The notes: generated by a model from the letters alone, not told the origin. Shown: positions 8,191 through 16,902, counted from the stretch's first letter. The stretch: DNA of 64,000 nucleotides from Streptomyces eurythermus (GCF_014649115.1 NZ_BMSK01000003.1:248001-312000); one strand, 5' to 3'. Made by a program: numbers and translations.

Positions 8191-8838
8191 CTACTTGGAC
8201 GGCTTCTTGCCGGTCACGCCCAGGTGCACCAACAGCGCCAGGTTCGGCTTGAGTTCGGCCTGCTTCACGCCCCAGGAGGTGAACCCCTTCTGGTGGGCCG
8301 CCACCGCCGCGAGCATCGCCACCAGCGAACCGGCCACCGCCGCCGGGTTCACGTCCTTGTCCACCCGGCCCTTGGCCTGGAGCTCCGCGATGGAGTCGGC
8401 CAGCGAGTTGTTGACCGAGTTCAGGATCTTCATACGGATCTTGTAGAACCGTTTGTCCCCCTCGGCCGCGCCCAGGTCCACGACCCGCAGGATCGCGTCG
8501 TTGCGGCGCCAGAACTCCAGGAAACCGTCCACGAGTTCCTGCGCGGTCTGCCAGCCCGACTTGCCGGTCCAGGCGCGCCCCGCGAGCAGTTCGGTCAGCC
8601 CCGCGCCCTCGGCCGCCATCTGCTCGGCGATCTCCAGGACGGCGCCTTCGACGTCGGGGAAGTACTGGTAGAAGGTCGCGGGCGACGTGCCCGCCCTCCG
8701 GGCGACATCGATGACCTTGACGTCCCGGTAGGGGGAGGAGCTGAGCATCTCGCTGAGGCAGTCGAGCAGCTTCTGCCGGGTCGCCTGCCCACGCCGGCCG
8801 GCCACGCGGCCGTCGACGGTACGCACTTGTCCTGTCAT
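8191..8838 (-). CDS. TetR-family regulator, candidate repressor of the catabolic regulon
   Basis: The 215-residue protein has a canonical TetR N-terminal helix-turn-helix (VIDVARRAGTSPATFYQYF, about residues 43-61) and an all-helical ligand domain. The operator-like palindrome CTGTCATGCCGTCAG lies over its start codon (8832-8846), with TAAGCT as a -10 box 6 bp before the ATG. The transcript is probably leaderless and the gene autoregulated. The same palindrome marks the promoters of the catabolic operons on both sides, so this is the best local candidate for their repressor. CoA thioesters are plausible inducers, as for other actinobacterial TetR repressors of lipid catabolism. The gene sits beside kbpA-afsK. 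Confidence 0.85.
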   Translation of the reverse strand: MTGQVRTVDGRVAGRRGQATRQKLLDCLSEMLSSSPYRDVKVIDVARRAGTSPATFYQYFPDVEGAVLEIAEQMAAEGAGLTELLAGRAWTGKSGWQTAQELVDGFLEFWRRNDAILRVVDLGAAEGDKRFYKIRMKILNSVNNSLADSIAELQAKGRVDKDVNPAAVAGSLVAMLAAVAAHQKGFTSWGVKQAELKPNLALLVHLGVTGKKPSK

Positions 8839-8846
8839 GCCGTCAG
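8832..8846. promoter_or_regulatory. Operator copy 4 (CTGTCATGCCGTCAG) covering the TetR start codon
   Basis: The palindrome includes the CAT that is the TetR start codon on the minus strand (8836-8838). It follows a TAAGCT -10 box, an arrangement that fits tight autorepression. Confidence 0.55.
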
Positions 8847-8960
8847 CTTACCGAGGGGTGATGGGAGCGCGATTCGGCCGACTGCAAATGGGGTGTGCGG
8901 GGGGATCGGGGGTGGTGTGCCTGGTCTGCGGCGTGCGCGCGTCCCGGTTACTTTTGCCGC

Positions 8961-9695
8961 ATGGCCGAAAACAGGGCATCCACGAACGAAGAGACATACG
9001 GGGAGGGCGTCCCCTGCTGGGTCGACGCCCAACTGCCCGACGTCGAGGCGGGCAAGCGGTTCTACGGTGAGCTTTTCGGGTGGACCTTCCAGGAGGCGTA
9101 CGGCTCCGCGGTGTGGGCGCTGCTGGACGGGGACCGGGTCGCGGCGCTGGCCCCCAAGACGGACGGCCGTATGCCCACCGTCTGGACGGTCTCCTTCGCC
9201 ACCCCGGACGCCGAGGCCCTCGCCCGGCGGCTCACGGCGACCGGCGGCCGGATGATCACGGACCCGTACCCGGTCGGCGACCTCGGCACCGCCGCCCTGG
9301 CCACCGACCCCGGCGGCGCGGTGTTCGGGCTGTGGCAGCCCGGCACCCACCGCGGCTTCGGGCGCCGGCGCGCGCCGGGCACCTTCGTATGGGCGGAGCT
9401 GTACACCCGGGACACGGCCGCCGCCAACGCCTTCTACGGCGACCTCTTCCACGACGCCCTGTTCGGCTCCGGTGCCGCGCCCGACTTCGGCCGCGCGGAC
9501 GTCACCGAGGTGTTCCCGGCCGAGATGCCCCCGCATTTCGTCGCCCACTTCGGGGTCGCGGACCTGGACGACGCCCTCGGGACCGTGCACCGGCTCGGCG
9601 GCCGGGTGCAGGCGCCGCCCTTCACCGCGTCGTACGGCAGGGTGGCCGTCGTCACCGACAATCAGGGGGCGTCGTTCGCGCTGCTCCAGCGATGA
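8961..9695 (+). CDS. kbpA: KbpA-like AfsK-binding protein (double glyoxalase/VOC fold)
   Basis: The 244-residue protein is made of two VOC (glyoxalase-like) modules. The first holds VPCWVDAQLPDVEAGKRFYG and the second FVWAELYTRDTAAANAFYG; both end in strands typical of the fold (TDPGGAVFGLWQ and TDNQGASFALLQ). In S. coelicolor the gene immediately upstream of afsK encodes KbpA, about 250 residues, which binds AfsK and inhibits its autophosphorylation. Position, size and orientation match here, so the name rests on synteny plus fold. As a VOC protein it may also bind a small ligand. The ATG at 8961 closely follows GTTACT, so the transcript may be leaderless. Confidence 0.75.
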   Translation: MAENRASTNEETYGEGVPCWVDAQLPDVEAGKRFYGELFGWTFQEAYGSAVWALLDGDRVAALAPKTDGRMPTVWTVSFATPDAEALARRLTATGGRMITDPYPVGDLGTAALATDPGGAVFGLWQPGTHRGFGRRRAPGTFVWAELYTRDTAAANAFYGDLFHDALFGSGAAPDFGRADVTEVFPAEMPPHFVAHFGVADLDDALGTVHRLGGRVQAPPFTASYGRVAVVTDNQGASFALLQR

Positions 9696-9873
9696 TCCAT
9701 CCGCTTTTGGGATGAATTAATGTGAGACACCCCGACTGTCACCGGGTTCGCAACCAGCCGCCCGGCCAGGAAGAATCGGGGTGCGTGCCGCCATGGCGGT
9801 GCGGTGGTGAGACGCTGCACTTCGGTCGCGTACATATGGGGTGGCGCGGCTCGTACGGGGAGGTGGCAGGCAA

Positions 9874-12294
9874 GTGGTGGATCAGCTGACGCAGCACGAT
9901 CCGCGGCGGATCGGGCCGTTCGAGGTGCTGGGCCGGCTGGGGGCCGGCGGCATGGGGCTGGTCTATCTCGCGCGCTCGGCGTCCGGCCGGCGCGTGGCGA
10001 TCAAGACGGTGCGCACCGAACTGGCCGAGGACCAGCTCTTCCGGGTCCGCTTCACCCGTGAGGTGGAGGCGGCCCGCGCGGTCTCCGGTTTCTACACCGC
10101 GGCCGTGGTCGACGCCGACCCCCGCGCCGCCGTGCCCTGGCTGGCCACCGCCTACGTCCCCGCGCCCTCGCTGGAAGAGATAGTGAACGAGTGCGGGCCG
10201 CTGCCGGCGCAGGCCGTGCGCTGGCTCGCCGCGGGCGTGGCCGAGGCCCTCCAGTCCATCCACGGCGCCGGGCTGGTCCACCGCGACCTGAAGCCCTCCA
10301 ACGTGCTCGTGGTCGAGGACGGCCCCCGGGTGATCGACTTCGGCATCGCCTCCGGGGTCTCCAACACCCGGCTGACCATGACGAACGTCGCCGTCGGCAC
10401 CCCCGCCTACATGTCCCCGGAGCAGGCCAAGGACTCCCGCAGCGTCACCGGCGCCAGCGATGTCTTCTCCCTCGGCTCCACCCTCGTCTTCGCGGCCACC
10501 GGACACCCGCCCTTCCACGGCGCCAACCCGGTCGAGACCGTCTTCATGCTGCTGCGCGAGGGCCCCGACCTCACCGGCCTGCCGGACGAGCTGCGCCCGC
10601 TGATCGAGGCGTGCATGCAGATGGAGGCCACCGCCCGGCCCACCCCGGCCGACCTCCAGGCCCAGCTCGCCCCGCACCTGTTCGGCTCCGGCTCCGACGA
10701 CAGCGGCACCGCATCCGCCTGGCTGCCGGAGAAGGCCGTCGCGCTGATCGAGGCCCGCCGCGGCGGACGCCCCGCCGTACCGCCCGCCCCGGCCCCGACC
10801 GGCGGTCCGCGGGCCGCCGTCCGGCAGACGGTGCCCCCGCCCCCGCCGTACGACCCGCCGGTCCCGGTGCCGCCCTCGGCGCCCGTGTCCATGCCGGGCC
10901 CCGTGCCGATGCCGGTGGCGCCCTCGGCCCCCGTGCCGGTCCCGGTCGGCGCCCCCGACACCGGCCCGGTCAGGCTGGCCGGCGCCTCCGTCCCCATCGG
11001 CCCCGGACCCCGGGTCGCCGACGCCCGCGCCGCCGCCGTCAAGGCGCCGCCGCCCGAGGCCGGCCTGGTGGCCAGCTGGTCCCGGCCCCGCCCCGGCACG
11101 GCCACCGCCGACCCCGCCGTACCGCCCGCCCCGCCCGCCCCGCCCGTGCCCCCGGAGCCCGCGAGCGGCTGGCGGCCCTGGCGGTTCCGCATGTCGAACG
11201 ATGTGTGGGGCACCCCGGGCGTGGCCGGCGACCTGGTCTACGTCACCTCCTTCGAGGTGCACGCCCTGGACGTGGCCACCGGCCGCCGCCGCTTCAAGAC
11301 CCGGGACGTCGCCTGGTCGATGGCGGTCGCGGACGGCCGTATCCACGCCTCCGACGGACCCACCCTGTACGCGCTGGACGGCCGCGAGGGCACCGACCTG
11401 TGGCGGCTGTCCACGGACGCCTGGGTGTACTGCCTCAAGGCCGACCGGGGCACGGTCGTCACCGGCACCCGCGGCGGCGGCGTCCAGGCGTGGGAGGCGT
11501 CCAGCGGGCGGAAGCTGTGGGAGATCACCGGCTGCCAGACCGACTTCGAGTCCCCCGAGGCGGGCCCGGTCGTGCACGACGGCACGGTCTACGTCTGGCA
11601 GGACGCCCGGCTGCGCGCGCTCGAGGCCCGTACCGGCGAGGAGCGCTGGTCGTACCCCATCGGCGACGCGGCCTCCTGCGGCGGGGTCCCGGTGCGCCTG
11701 GCCCCGGCGCCCGACGGGTGCGTCTACATCTCGGCCGGCACCCGTGTCCTCGCCGTGGAGGCGGTGAGCGGCCGGGTGCGCTGGCACTTCGAGGCACCGG
11801 CGGTCTTCCTCAGCCCGCCCGCCTTCGCCCCCGGCCCGGCCGTCACCGGCGGCGGCGTCTACCTCGCCGACTACCTCGGCACGGTCTACGCCCTCGACGC
11901 CGCCGACGGCCGCGACCGCTGGCGCATCGCCACCGAGGCCCGCTCCTCCGTGGATCCGGTGCTGGTCGCCGCCGGGCATGTGCACGTCGGCAGCGGCAAG
12001 GGCCTGTACACCCTGGACGCGGTCACCGGCACCCCCAAGTGGCGCTTCCAGGCGGGCGGCGACGTCGTGGGCGCGCCCGCGGTGGCCGAGGGCCGGATCC
12101 ACTTCGGCTCCACCGACCACCTCCTGTACACCCTGAAGGCCGACGACGGCCGGCTGCGCTGGAAGCTCGCGACCGGCGGTGAGATCACCGGCTCCCCGGT
12201 GGTCAGGGACGGTGTGGTCTACGCGTGCAGCAAGGACCGGTGCGTGTACGCGCTGGACGCGGAGAAGGGCACGGGCACGGCGCGGACCACCTGA
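9874..12294 (+). CDS. afsK: AfsK Ser/Thr protein kinase with C-terminal PQQ-type beta-propeller
   Basis: The 806-residue protein has an N-terminal Hanks-type kinase domain (about 10-270): glycine loop [16 protein letters not shown] lysine, HRDLKPSNV near 135, DFG near 155 and [11 protein letters not shown] Pro/Ala/Val-rich linker (about 290-435) follows, then PQQ-like propeller repeats with motifs such as [14 protein letters not shown] and [15 protein letters not shown]. This is AfsK, which autophosphorylates and phosphorylates AfsR to switch on secondary metabolism. The GTG at 9874 gives the expected [14 protein letters not shown] start and has GGGGAGG 10 bp upstream. kbpA precedes it. afsR lies 4.6 kb away, separated by four catabolic genes. 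Confidence 0.92.
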   Translation: MVDQLTQHDPRRIGPFEVLGRLGAGGMGLVYLARSASGRRVAIKTVRTELAEDQLFRVRFTREVEAARAVSGFYTAAVVDADPRAAVPWLATAYVPAPSLEEIVNECGPLPAQAVRWLAAGVAEALQSIHGAGLVHRDLKPSNVLVVEDGPRVIDFGIASGVSNTRLTMTNVAVGTPAYMSPEQAKDSRSVTGASDVFSLGSTLVFAATGHPPFHGANPVETVFMLLREGPDLTGLPDELRPLIEACMQMEATARPTPADLQAQLAPHLFGSGSDDSGTASAWLPEKAVALIEARRGGRPAVPPAPAPTGGPRAAVRQTVPPPPPYDPPVPVPPSAPVSMPGPVPMPVAPSAPVPVPVGAPDTGPVRLAGASVPIGPGPRVADARAAAVKAPPPEAGLVASWSRPRPGTATADPAVPPAPPAPPVPPEPASGWRPWRFRMSNDVWGTPGVAGDLVYVTSFEVHALDVATGRRRFKTRDVAWSMAVADGRIHASDGPTLYALDGREGTDLWRLSTDAWVYCLKADRGTVVTGTRGGGVQAWEASSGRKLWEITGCQTDFESPEAGPVVHDGTVYVWQDARLRALEARTGEERWSYPIGDAASCGGVPVRLAPAPDGCVYISAGTRVLAVEAVSGRVRWHFEAPAVFLSPPAFAPGPAVTGGGVYLADYLGTVYALDAADGRDRWRIATEARSSVDPVLVAAGHVHVGSGKGLYTLDAVTGTPKWRFQAGGDVVGAPAVAEGRIHFGSTDHLLYTLKADDGRLRWKLATGGEITGSPVVRDGVVYACSKDRCVYALDAEKGTGTARTT

Positions 12295-12361
12295 CGCCCC
12301 GGGCACCGGCCGGACTACGCGACGCCCCCCGGGCACCGGCACCGGGTGTTCCCGCCGCCGG

Positions 12362-13135
12362 CTAGCGCACCCGGTACTCCCGCCGCCGGCCGGCGAACAG
12401 CTCCGCCTGCCGCTCGGCCGGCAGATTGCCCAGCGCGACGAGGTGCGGCGCCTGCGCGAACGCCTGCGCGAGCGCCGCCTCCCGGGCCGCCCACAGCGCC
12501 CGCACGGTCCCCTGCACCCCCTCGGGCGGATACCCGGCGAGCACGGCCGCACAGCGCACCGCACCGGCCAACGCCCCGCCCTCCCCGGTCACTTCGGAGA
12601 CCAGGCCGATCTCGTGGGCCCGCCGCGCGGAGATCCGCTCGGCCGTCCCCATCAGCATCATCCGCGCGGCCTCCCCGTACGGCATCCGCAGCGCCATCAG
12701 CGCGGACTCGTACGCGCTGACCATGCCGTACGTGGTGTGCGGGTCGAAGAACTCGGCCGTCGGGTCGGCCACGACGAAGTCGCTCTCGCCCAGCAGGTAG
12801 AAGGCCCCGCCGCAGGCCATCCCGCGCACGGCGGACACCACCGGCTTCCACAGCCCGTTCGCCTTCGGCCCGACGTCCAGCAGCGGATCGTCCCGCATGT
12901 ACGGCGACGGGGGCTGCGGTACGACGGCGTCCCGGTCGATGCCCGTGCAGAAGGCCCGTTCCCCAGCCCCGGTGAGTACGACGGCCCGCACTCGCTCCGC
13001 GAACCGCAGCGTCCGCCAGACGTCCCTCAGTCCGGCGGCCATCCCCAGGTCGATGGCGTTGAGCCGGTCCGGCCGGTCCAGGGTGACGACGGCGACCCGG
13101 GTGTCCTCGTCGACGTCGAGGCGGACGCCGTTCAC
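12362..13135 (-). CDS. Enoyl-CoA hydratase/isomerase (crotonase) family protein
   Basis: The 257-residue crotonase-fold protein carries VAVVTLDRPDRLNAID at the N-terminus, AVVLTGAGERAFCTGID for the first oxyanion-hole region and VSAVRGMACGGAFYLLGESD for the second. It would hydrate or isomerise an enoyl-CoA. It is the last gene of a minus-strand operon (Ltp-like, DUF35, hydratase). Its GTG start at 13135 overlaps the DUF35 stop (GTGA). The operon is driven from the divergent region at 14.7 kb with operators 5 and 6. It converges with afsK, and no clear hairpin is visible in the 67-bp gap. Confidence 0.85.
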   Translation of the reverse strand: MNGVRLDVDEDTRVAVVTLDRPDRLNAIDLGMAAGLRDVWRTLRFAERVRAVVLTGAGERAFCTGIDRDAVVPQPPSPYMRDDPLLDVGPKANGLWKPVVSAVRGMACGGAFYLLGESDFVVADPTAEFFDPHTTYGMVSAYESALMALRMPYGEAARMMLMGTAERISARRAHEIGLVSEVTGEGGALAGAVRCAAVLAGYPPEGVQGTVRALWAAREAALAQAFAQAPHLVALGNLPAERQAELFAGRRREYRVR

Positions 13136-13539
13136 GCGAGCACCCACTGCGGCAGCCCGCCGGAGAAGACGGCCCGTACCCGGGCGCCGATCCGCAGCCG
13201 GCCGGGATCGACGGAGTCCAGCCGGGCCCCGGCGTGCGCGACCACGTTCCCCACGAGCCGGATCCGCGGGGCCTCCTCCAGCTCCACGACGACCACGTTG
13301 TACGGCGCCTGTTCCGCGTAGCCGGGCAGCAGCGGCGGATGCGCCACGACGTACGACCACACCCGCCCGCGCCCCGGCACCGGCCGCCACTCGCACGCGA
13401 AGGATTGGCAGTGCGGGCAGCAGGGCCGGGGCGGGAAGCGGGCCTCCCCGCAGTCGGCGCAGGCCTGGACGCGGAGCTCGCCGCGGGCCGCGTACTCCCA
13501 GAAGGGCGCGCCGTCGGCGTCGGTGACGGGGGTCAGCAT
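13132..13539 (-). CDS. DUF35 OB-fold/zinc-ribbon protein (second copy)
   Basis: This 135-residue protein matches the first DUF35 gene in size and layout: helix FWEYAARGEL, zinc ribbon CADC/CPHC, then an OB-fold with RVWSYVVAHPPLLPGY and NVVVVELEEAPRI. It sits directly between the Ltp-like and hydratase genes with a 5-bp gap and a 4-bp overlap, so it almost certainly forms a complex with the Ltp-like protein. In that role DUF35 supports chain-shortening of a branched or ring-bearing acyl-CoA. The first pair in the window (2675 and 3862) is probably paralogous but has a different Ltp active-site sequence. Confidence 0.82.
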   Translation of the reverse strand: MLTPVTDADGAPFWEYAARGELRVQACADCGEARFPPRPCCPHCQSFACEWRPVPGRGRVWSYVVAHPPLLPGYAEQAPYNVVVVELEEAPRIRLVGNVVAHAGARLDSVDPGRLRIGARVRAVFSGGLPQWVLA

Positions 13540-13544
13540 GGCGG

Positions 13545-14711
13545 TCAGCTCCTCAGCAGCAGGGCGGAGGTGGGTACGTCCTCACCGGCCGTGACCAGGC
13601 AGGCGGCGGCGCCGGGCACCTGGGCGGTGCTGGTCCCGCGCAGCTGCCGCACGCCCTCGGTGATCAGGTTGAAGCCGTGCACATAGGCCTCGCTGAGCCC
13701 GCCCCCGGCGGTGTTGACCGGCAGCCGGCCGCCGGTCTCCAGGGCGCCCTGCTCGGTGAAGGCGCCGCCCTCGCCGCGCGCGCAGAAGCCGTAGCCCTCC
13801 AGGGACAGCGGGATCAGGGGGGTGAAGGCGTCGTAGATCTGCGCCACGTCGACGTCCCGCGGGGTGAGGTCGGCGTGCTTCCACAGGTGCCGGGCGGCGG
13901 TCCAGGCGGGGCCGGTCAGCGGGTCGTCGGTCCAGTAGTTGACCATGCCGTGGTGCTGGGCGGGCAGCCCCTGGGCGGCGGCGTGCACATACACGGGCCG
14001 CTGCCGGCAGTCCCGGGCCCGTTCCCGCCCGACGACCACGCAGGCGAGCGCCCCGTCCGTCTCCAGGCAGTTGTCGTACAGGCACAGCGGCTCGCTGATC
14101 CACCGGGAGGTCATGTACATCTCCCGGGTCAGCGGCCGGTCGTACATGACGGCGGCCGGGTTCTGGTTGGCCCGGTTGCGGCAGGCCAGCGCCACGTTGA
14201 ACAGGTGGTCGCGGGTGACGCCGTACTCGTGCATGTAGCGCCGGGCCAGCATGGCGATCTCGTCGGCGGGCCGCAGCAGTCCGAAGGGCCGGGTCCACTG
14301 GGCCGGGGTGGGCAGCTGCGCGGTCGTGTTCGTCCACGGCCGGGGTCCGCTGCCGCGCTTGCGCGACCGCCAGGCCACGCCCACGGTGGCCTGCCCGGTG
14401 GCGATGGCGGCGGCCAGGTGCGCGACGGTCGCGCAGGAACCGCCGCCTCCGTAGCCCACCTTGCCGAAGAAGGTCAGGTCCCCGAACCCGACGGCCTTCG
14501 CCAGCTCCACCTCGTCGGTGTCCTCCATGGTGTAGGAGGCGAGCGCGTCGACCTCGCCGGGCGCGATCCCCGCGTCGTCGAGCGCGGCGAGCACGGCCCG
14601 GCAGGCGAGCGTCCGCTCGTCCTCGGCGAGGTGCCGGGCGAAGGCGGTCTGCCCGATCCCGACGATGGCGGCGGCGTCCTTGATCCCCGGTGCGGTCCCT
14701 GGTGCTGCCAT
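13545..14711 (-). CDS. SCP-x/Ltp-type thiolase-like protein (second copy)
   Basis: The 388-residue protein begins AAIVGIGQTAFARHL and includes YGGGGSCATVAHLAAAIATG, YDAFTPLIPLSLEGYGFCA, GEGGAF and VNTAGGGLSEAYVHG. These are the markers of the lipid-transfer/SCP-x thiolase branch. Unlike the copy at 3862 it retains a Cys in the GGGGSCATV segment, although that is not the standard thiolase context. Thiolytic or aldol cleavage of an acyl-CoA are both possible. It is the first gene of the operon with DUF35 and hydratase. The promoter includes operator copy 5, with TAATCT as a -10 box. Confidence 0.82.
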   Translation of the reverse strand: MAAPGTAPGIKDAAAIVGIGQTAFARHLAEDERTLACRAVLAALDDAGIAPGEVDALASYTMEDTDEVELAKAVGFGDLTFFGKVGYGGGGSCATVAHLAAAIATGQATVGVAWRSRKRGSGPRPWTNTTAQLPTPAQWTRPFGLLRPADEIAMLARRYMHEYGVTRDHLFNVALACRNRANQNPAAVMYDRPLTREMYMTSRWISEPLCLYDNCLETDGALACVVVGRERARDCRQRPVYVHAAAQGLPAQHHGMVNYWTDDPLTGPAWTAARHLWKHADLTPRDVDVAQIYDAFTPLIPLSLEGYGFCARGEGGAFTEQGALETGGRLPVNTAGGGLSEAYVHGFNLITEGVRQLRGTSTAQVPGAAACLVTAGEDVPTSALLLRS

Positions 14712-14725
14712 GGCACCCCTCTCTC

Positions 14726-14740
14726 CTGACAGCCCGTCAG
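14726..14740. promoter_or_regulatory. Operator copy 5 (CTGACAGCCCGTCAG), Ltp-DUF35-hydratase promoter
   Basis: On the minus strand TAATCT directly abuts this palindrome and faces the Ltp-like start at 14711. Its centre is 27 bp from that of copy 6. Confidence 0.65.
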
Positions 14741-14752
14741 ATTACAGCTAAC

Positions 14753-14767
14753 CTGACAAGCTGTCAG
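14753..14767. promoter_or_regulatory. Operator copy 6 (CTGACAAGCTGTCAG), FadD-like promoter
   Basis: On the plus strand TAACCT directly abuts this near-perfect palindrome and serves the ligase gene at 14798. Each divergent promoter here has its own operator. Confidence 0.65.
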
Positions 14768-14797
14768 CACTTGTTCCCGTGCGGGGGAGGACGGTCC

Positions 14798-16393
14798 GTG
14801 AGCGAGTGGGAGACCATCCCGGAACTGGTCCGGTCGGCGGCCGAACGGTACGCGGACACCCAGGCCGTGGCCGACGGCCGGACCAGGATCAGCTACGCCG
14901 AACTGGGCGCCCGGGTGGAGCGCGCGGCGGCGGCCTGCCTGGCGAGCGGGGTACGGGCCGGCGACCGGGTGGCCGTCTGGGCCCCCAACTCGGCGGAGTG
15001 GATCGTCGCGGCCCTGGGCGCGGTCTCGGCCGGCGCCGTCCTGGTCCCGCTGAACACCCGCTTCAAGGGGGCCGAGGCGGCGGACGTGCTGCGCCGCAGC
15101 CGGGCCCGGCTGCTGTTCGTGACGGGCACCTTCCTCGGCACGTCCTACGTCGCGGCCCTGCGCCGGGCGGCCGGCACCGGCCCCGCGACGGACCGCCCCC
15201 TGCCGGCCCTGCCCGACCTGGAACAGGTGGTCGTCTTCGCGACGGACGCGCCCCCGGCCTTCCGCACCTGGAAGGACTTCCTGACGGCAGGGGAGTCCGT
15301 ACCCGCGTCGGAAGTCGGCACCCGAAGCCGGCACCTGACGGGCACGGCCCCGTCGGACATCACCTACACCTCGGGTACGACGGGCCGTCCCAAGGGCGTG
15401 GTGACCACCCACGGCCAGACCCTGCGCGCCTACGACATCTGGGCGGACCTCGCGGGCCTGCGCCGCGGCGACCGTTACCTGATCGTCAACCCCTTCTTCC
15501 ACACCTTCGGCTACAAGGCCGGGGTGATCGCGTGCCTGACGCGCGGGGCGACGATGATCCCGCAGCCGGTGTCCGGCGCGGAGACGGTGCTGGCGAACAT
15601 CGCGACGGAACGGATCACCGTCCTGCCCGGCCCGCCGGCCCTGCACCAGCAGCTCCTGGACCACCCGGCCCGGCACGCCCACGACCTGTCGACACTGCGG
15701 CTGGTGGTGACGGGCGCGTCGGTGGTGCCGCTGTCACTGGTGGAACGCCTGCGTACGGAGCTGGGCGTGGCGACCGTCCTGACCGCCTACGGCCTGTCCG
15801 AGGCGTCCGGCCTCGTCACGATGTGCCGCCGCGGCGACGACCCGTCCGTGATCGCGTCCACCTCCGGACGGGCGATCCCCGGCACCGAGGTGCGGGTGGC
15901 GGACACCGACGGCGCCCCCCTGCCGCCCGGCGCGCCCGGCGAGGTCCTGGTCCGCGGCTTCACCGTCATGCGCGGCTACGACGACGACCCCCGGGCCACC
16001 GCCGAGGCGATCTCCCCGGACGGCTGGCTGCGCACGGGCGACGTGGGCGTCCTGGACCCCTCGGGAAACCTGCGCATCACCGACCGCCTGAAGGACATGT
16101 TCATCGTCGGCGGCTTCAACGCCTACCCCGCCGAAATAGAACGCCTCCTCCTGACCCACCCCGACGTCACGGAAGCGGCGGTCATCGGCGTCCCCGACCC
16201 CCGCCTGGGCGAGGTCGCCAAGGCCTACGTGGTCCCCCGCCCCGGCTCCCCCCTGACCCCGGACACCTTGATCACCTGGTCCCGCCACGAGATGGCCAAC
16301 TACAAGGCCCCGAGATCAGTGGAATTCCTCCCGACCCTCCCCCGGAACGCGAGCGGAAAGATACTGAAGGGGGAGCTTCGGGCGCGGGGCTGA
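14798..16393 (+). CDS. FadD3-like long-chain/ring-acid acyl-CoA synthetase (AMP-forming)
   Basis: This is a 531-residue ANL-superfamily ligase. It has the AMP-binding motif YTSGTTGRPKGV near residue 190, VNPFFHTFGYKAGVIACLT, LPGPPALHQQLLDHP, TAYGLSEASG and the C-terminal hinge ITDRLKDMFIVGGFNAYPAE, ending with the catalytic-lysine region NASGKILKGEL. Several segments closely recall mycobacterial FadD3, which activates the ring remnant HIP of cholesterol, so a cyclic or branched carboxylic acid is a plausible substrate. The GTG at 14798 has GGGGGAGG just upstream. It is divergent from the Ltp operon and controlled by operator 6. Confidence 0.87.
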   Translation: MSEWETIPELVRSAAERYADTQAVADGRTRISYAELGARVERAAAACLASGVRAGDRVAVWAPNSAEWIVAALGAVSAGAVLVPLNTRFKGAEAADVLRRSRARLLFVTGTFLGTSYVAALRRAAGTGPATDRPLPALPDLEQVVVFATDAPPAFRTWKDFLTAGESVPASEVGTRSRHLTGTAPSDITYTSGTTGRPKGVVTTHGQTLRAYDIWADLAGLRRGDRYLIVNPFFHTFGYKAGVIACLTRGATMIPQPVSGAETVLANIATERITVLPGPPALHQQLLDHPARHAHDLSTLRLVVTGASVVPLSLVERLRTELGVATVLTAYGLSEASGLVTMCRRGDDPSVIASTSGRAIPGTEVRVADTDGAPLPPGAPGEVLVRGFTVMRGYDDDPRATAEAISPDGWLRTGDVGVLDPSGNLRITDRLKDMFIVGGFNAYPAEIERLLLTHPDVTEAAVIGVPDPRLGEVAKAYVVPRPGSPLTPDTLITWSRHEMANYKAPRSVEFLPTLPRNASGKILKGELRARG

Positions 16394-16412
16394 CCGCCCG
16401 GCCGGCATGCCA

Positions 16413-16440
16413 AGGGGCCGGGTCCCCCGACCCGGCCCCT
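16413..16440. terminator. Bidirectional hairpin between the FadD-like gene and afsS
   Basis: A perfect 12-bp GC stem (16413-16424 with 16429-16440) has a CCCC loop. It lies 20 bp after the ligase stop and downstream of the convergent afsS gene. Confidence 0.75.
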
Positions 16441-16517
16441 CGACCCCCCGTTCACACCCCGGCCACGACGACTCCCCCTCCGCGCCGCCGCGGCCGATCC
16501 CCCGTCGGGTTGGTGGC

Positions 16518-16706
16518 TTACTTGTCGTTCAGGTCCAGGGCGCGCGGCGGGGCCGGCATGGCGTTGTCCATCGTCTTGATGGTGTCCTTGAGGGGACCCG
16601 ACGGCATCGCGTTGTCGAGAGTGGTGATGGCGTCGTCGGCGGCAGGCGGCGTGGGCATGGCGTTGTCCTGCGGAGTGGCCGCCGCGTCCTTCGTCTGGTC
16701 GGTCAT
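16518..16706 (-). CDS. afsS: AfsS (AfsR2) small sigma-like activator of secondary metabolism
   Basis: The 62-residue protein contains three DNAMP repeats (QDNAMPTPP, LDNAMPSGP and MDNAMPAPP), the signature of AfsS. In S. coelicolor, afsS lies directly downstream of afsR, encodes 63 residues, is activated by phosphorylated AfsR and stimulates antibiotic production. Position, orientation, size and repeats all agree. The ATG at 16706 has GGAGGA 9 bp upstream; an upstream in-frame start at 16772 would run into the leader hairpin. Its promoter lies in the 203-bp gap after afsR, where GTTCA-type repeats are visible. Confidence 0.93.
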   Translation of the reverse strand: MTDQTKDAAATPQDNAMPTPPAADDAITTLDNAMPSGPLKDTIKTMDNAMPAPPRALDLNDK

Positions 16707-16738
16707 GATCTTTGTTCCTCCGCTGTTGTGACGAGTGA

Positions 16739-16786
16739 CGAACGCCCGCCCAGGGGCTCCCCCGAGGGCCACCGGACGGGCGTTCG
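16739..16786 (-). promoter_or_regulatory. Inverted repeat in the afsR-afsS gap (leader hairpin or afsR terminator)
   Basis: CGAACGCCCG (16739-16748) pairs with CGGGCGTTCG (16777-16786) around 28 nt. It sits between the afsR stop and the afsS ribosome-binding site, so it could end afsR transcripts or form a structured afsS leader. Confidence 0.45.
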
Positions 16787-16874
16787 GAGCCGCACTCTAT
16801 TGGGTCGGGCTCCATGTCAGACCGTCTGCCCCCCGACGCGACGGTCCGGCACGTAAGAGATTGCCTGCTGCTGA

Positions 16875-16902
16875 TAAACGAATGCTGAACGTGGGCGTGA
16901 AC
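16875..16902 (-). promoter_or_regulatory. AfsR/PhoP-type direct repeats at the afsS promoter
   Basis: On the minus strand, GTTCA, GTTCA and GTTTA start 12 and 11 bp apart (complements at 16898-16902, 16886-16890 and 16875-16879). AfsR and PhoP bind such 11-bp GTTCAC-type repeats over the -35 region of afsS in S. coelicolor. The last unit is placed to act as the -35 region. Confidence 0.6.

Noticed and set aside
9739..12564. Very long open frame on the minus strand opposite afsK
   Set aside because: High GC keeps antisense frames open. The protein is low-complexity Gly/Arg/Val with no domain, while the plus strand is clearly a kinase.
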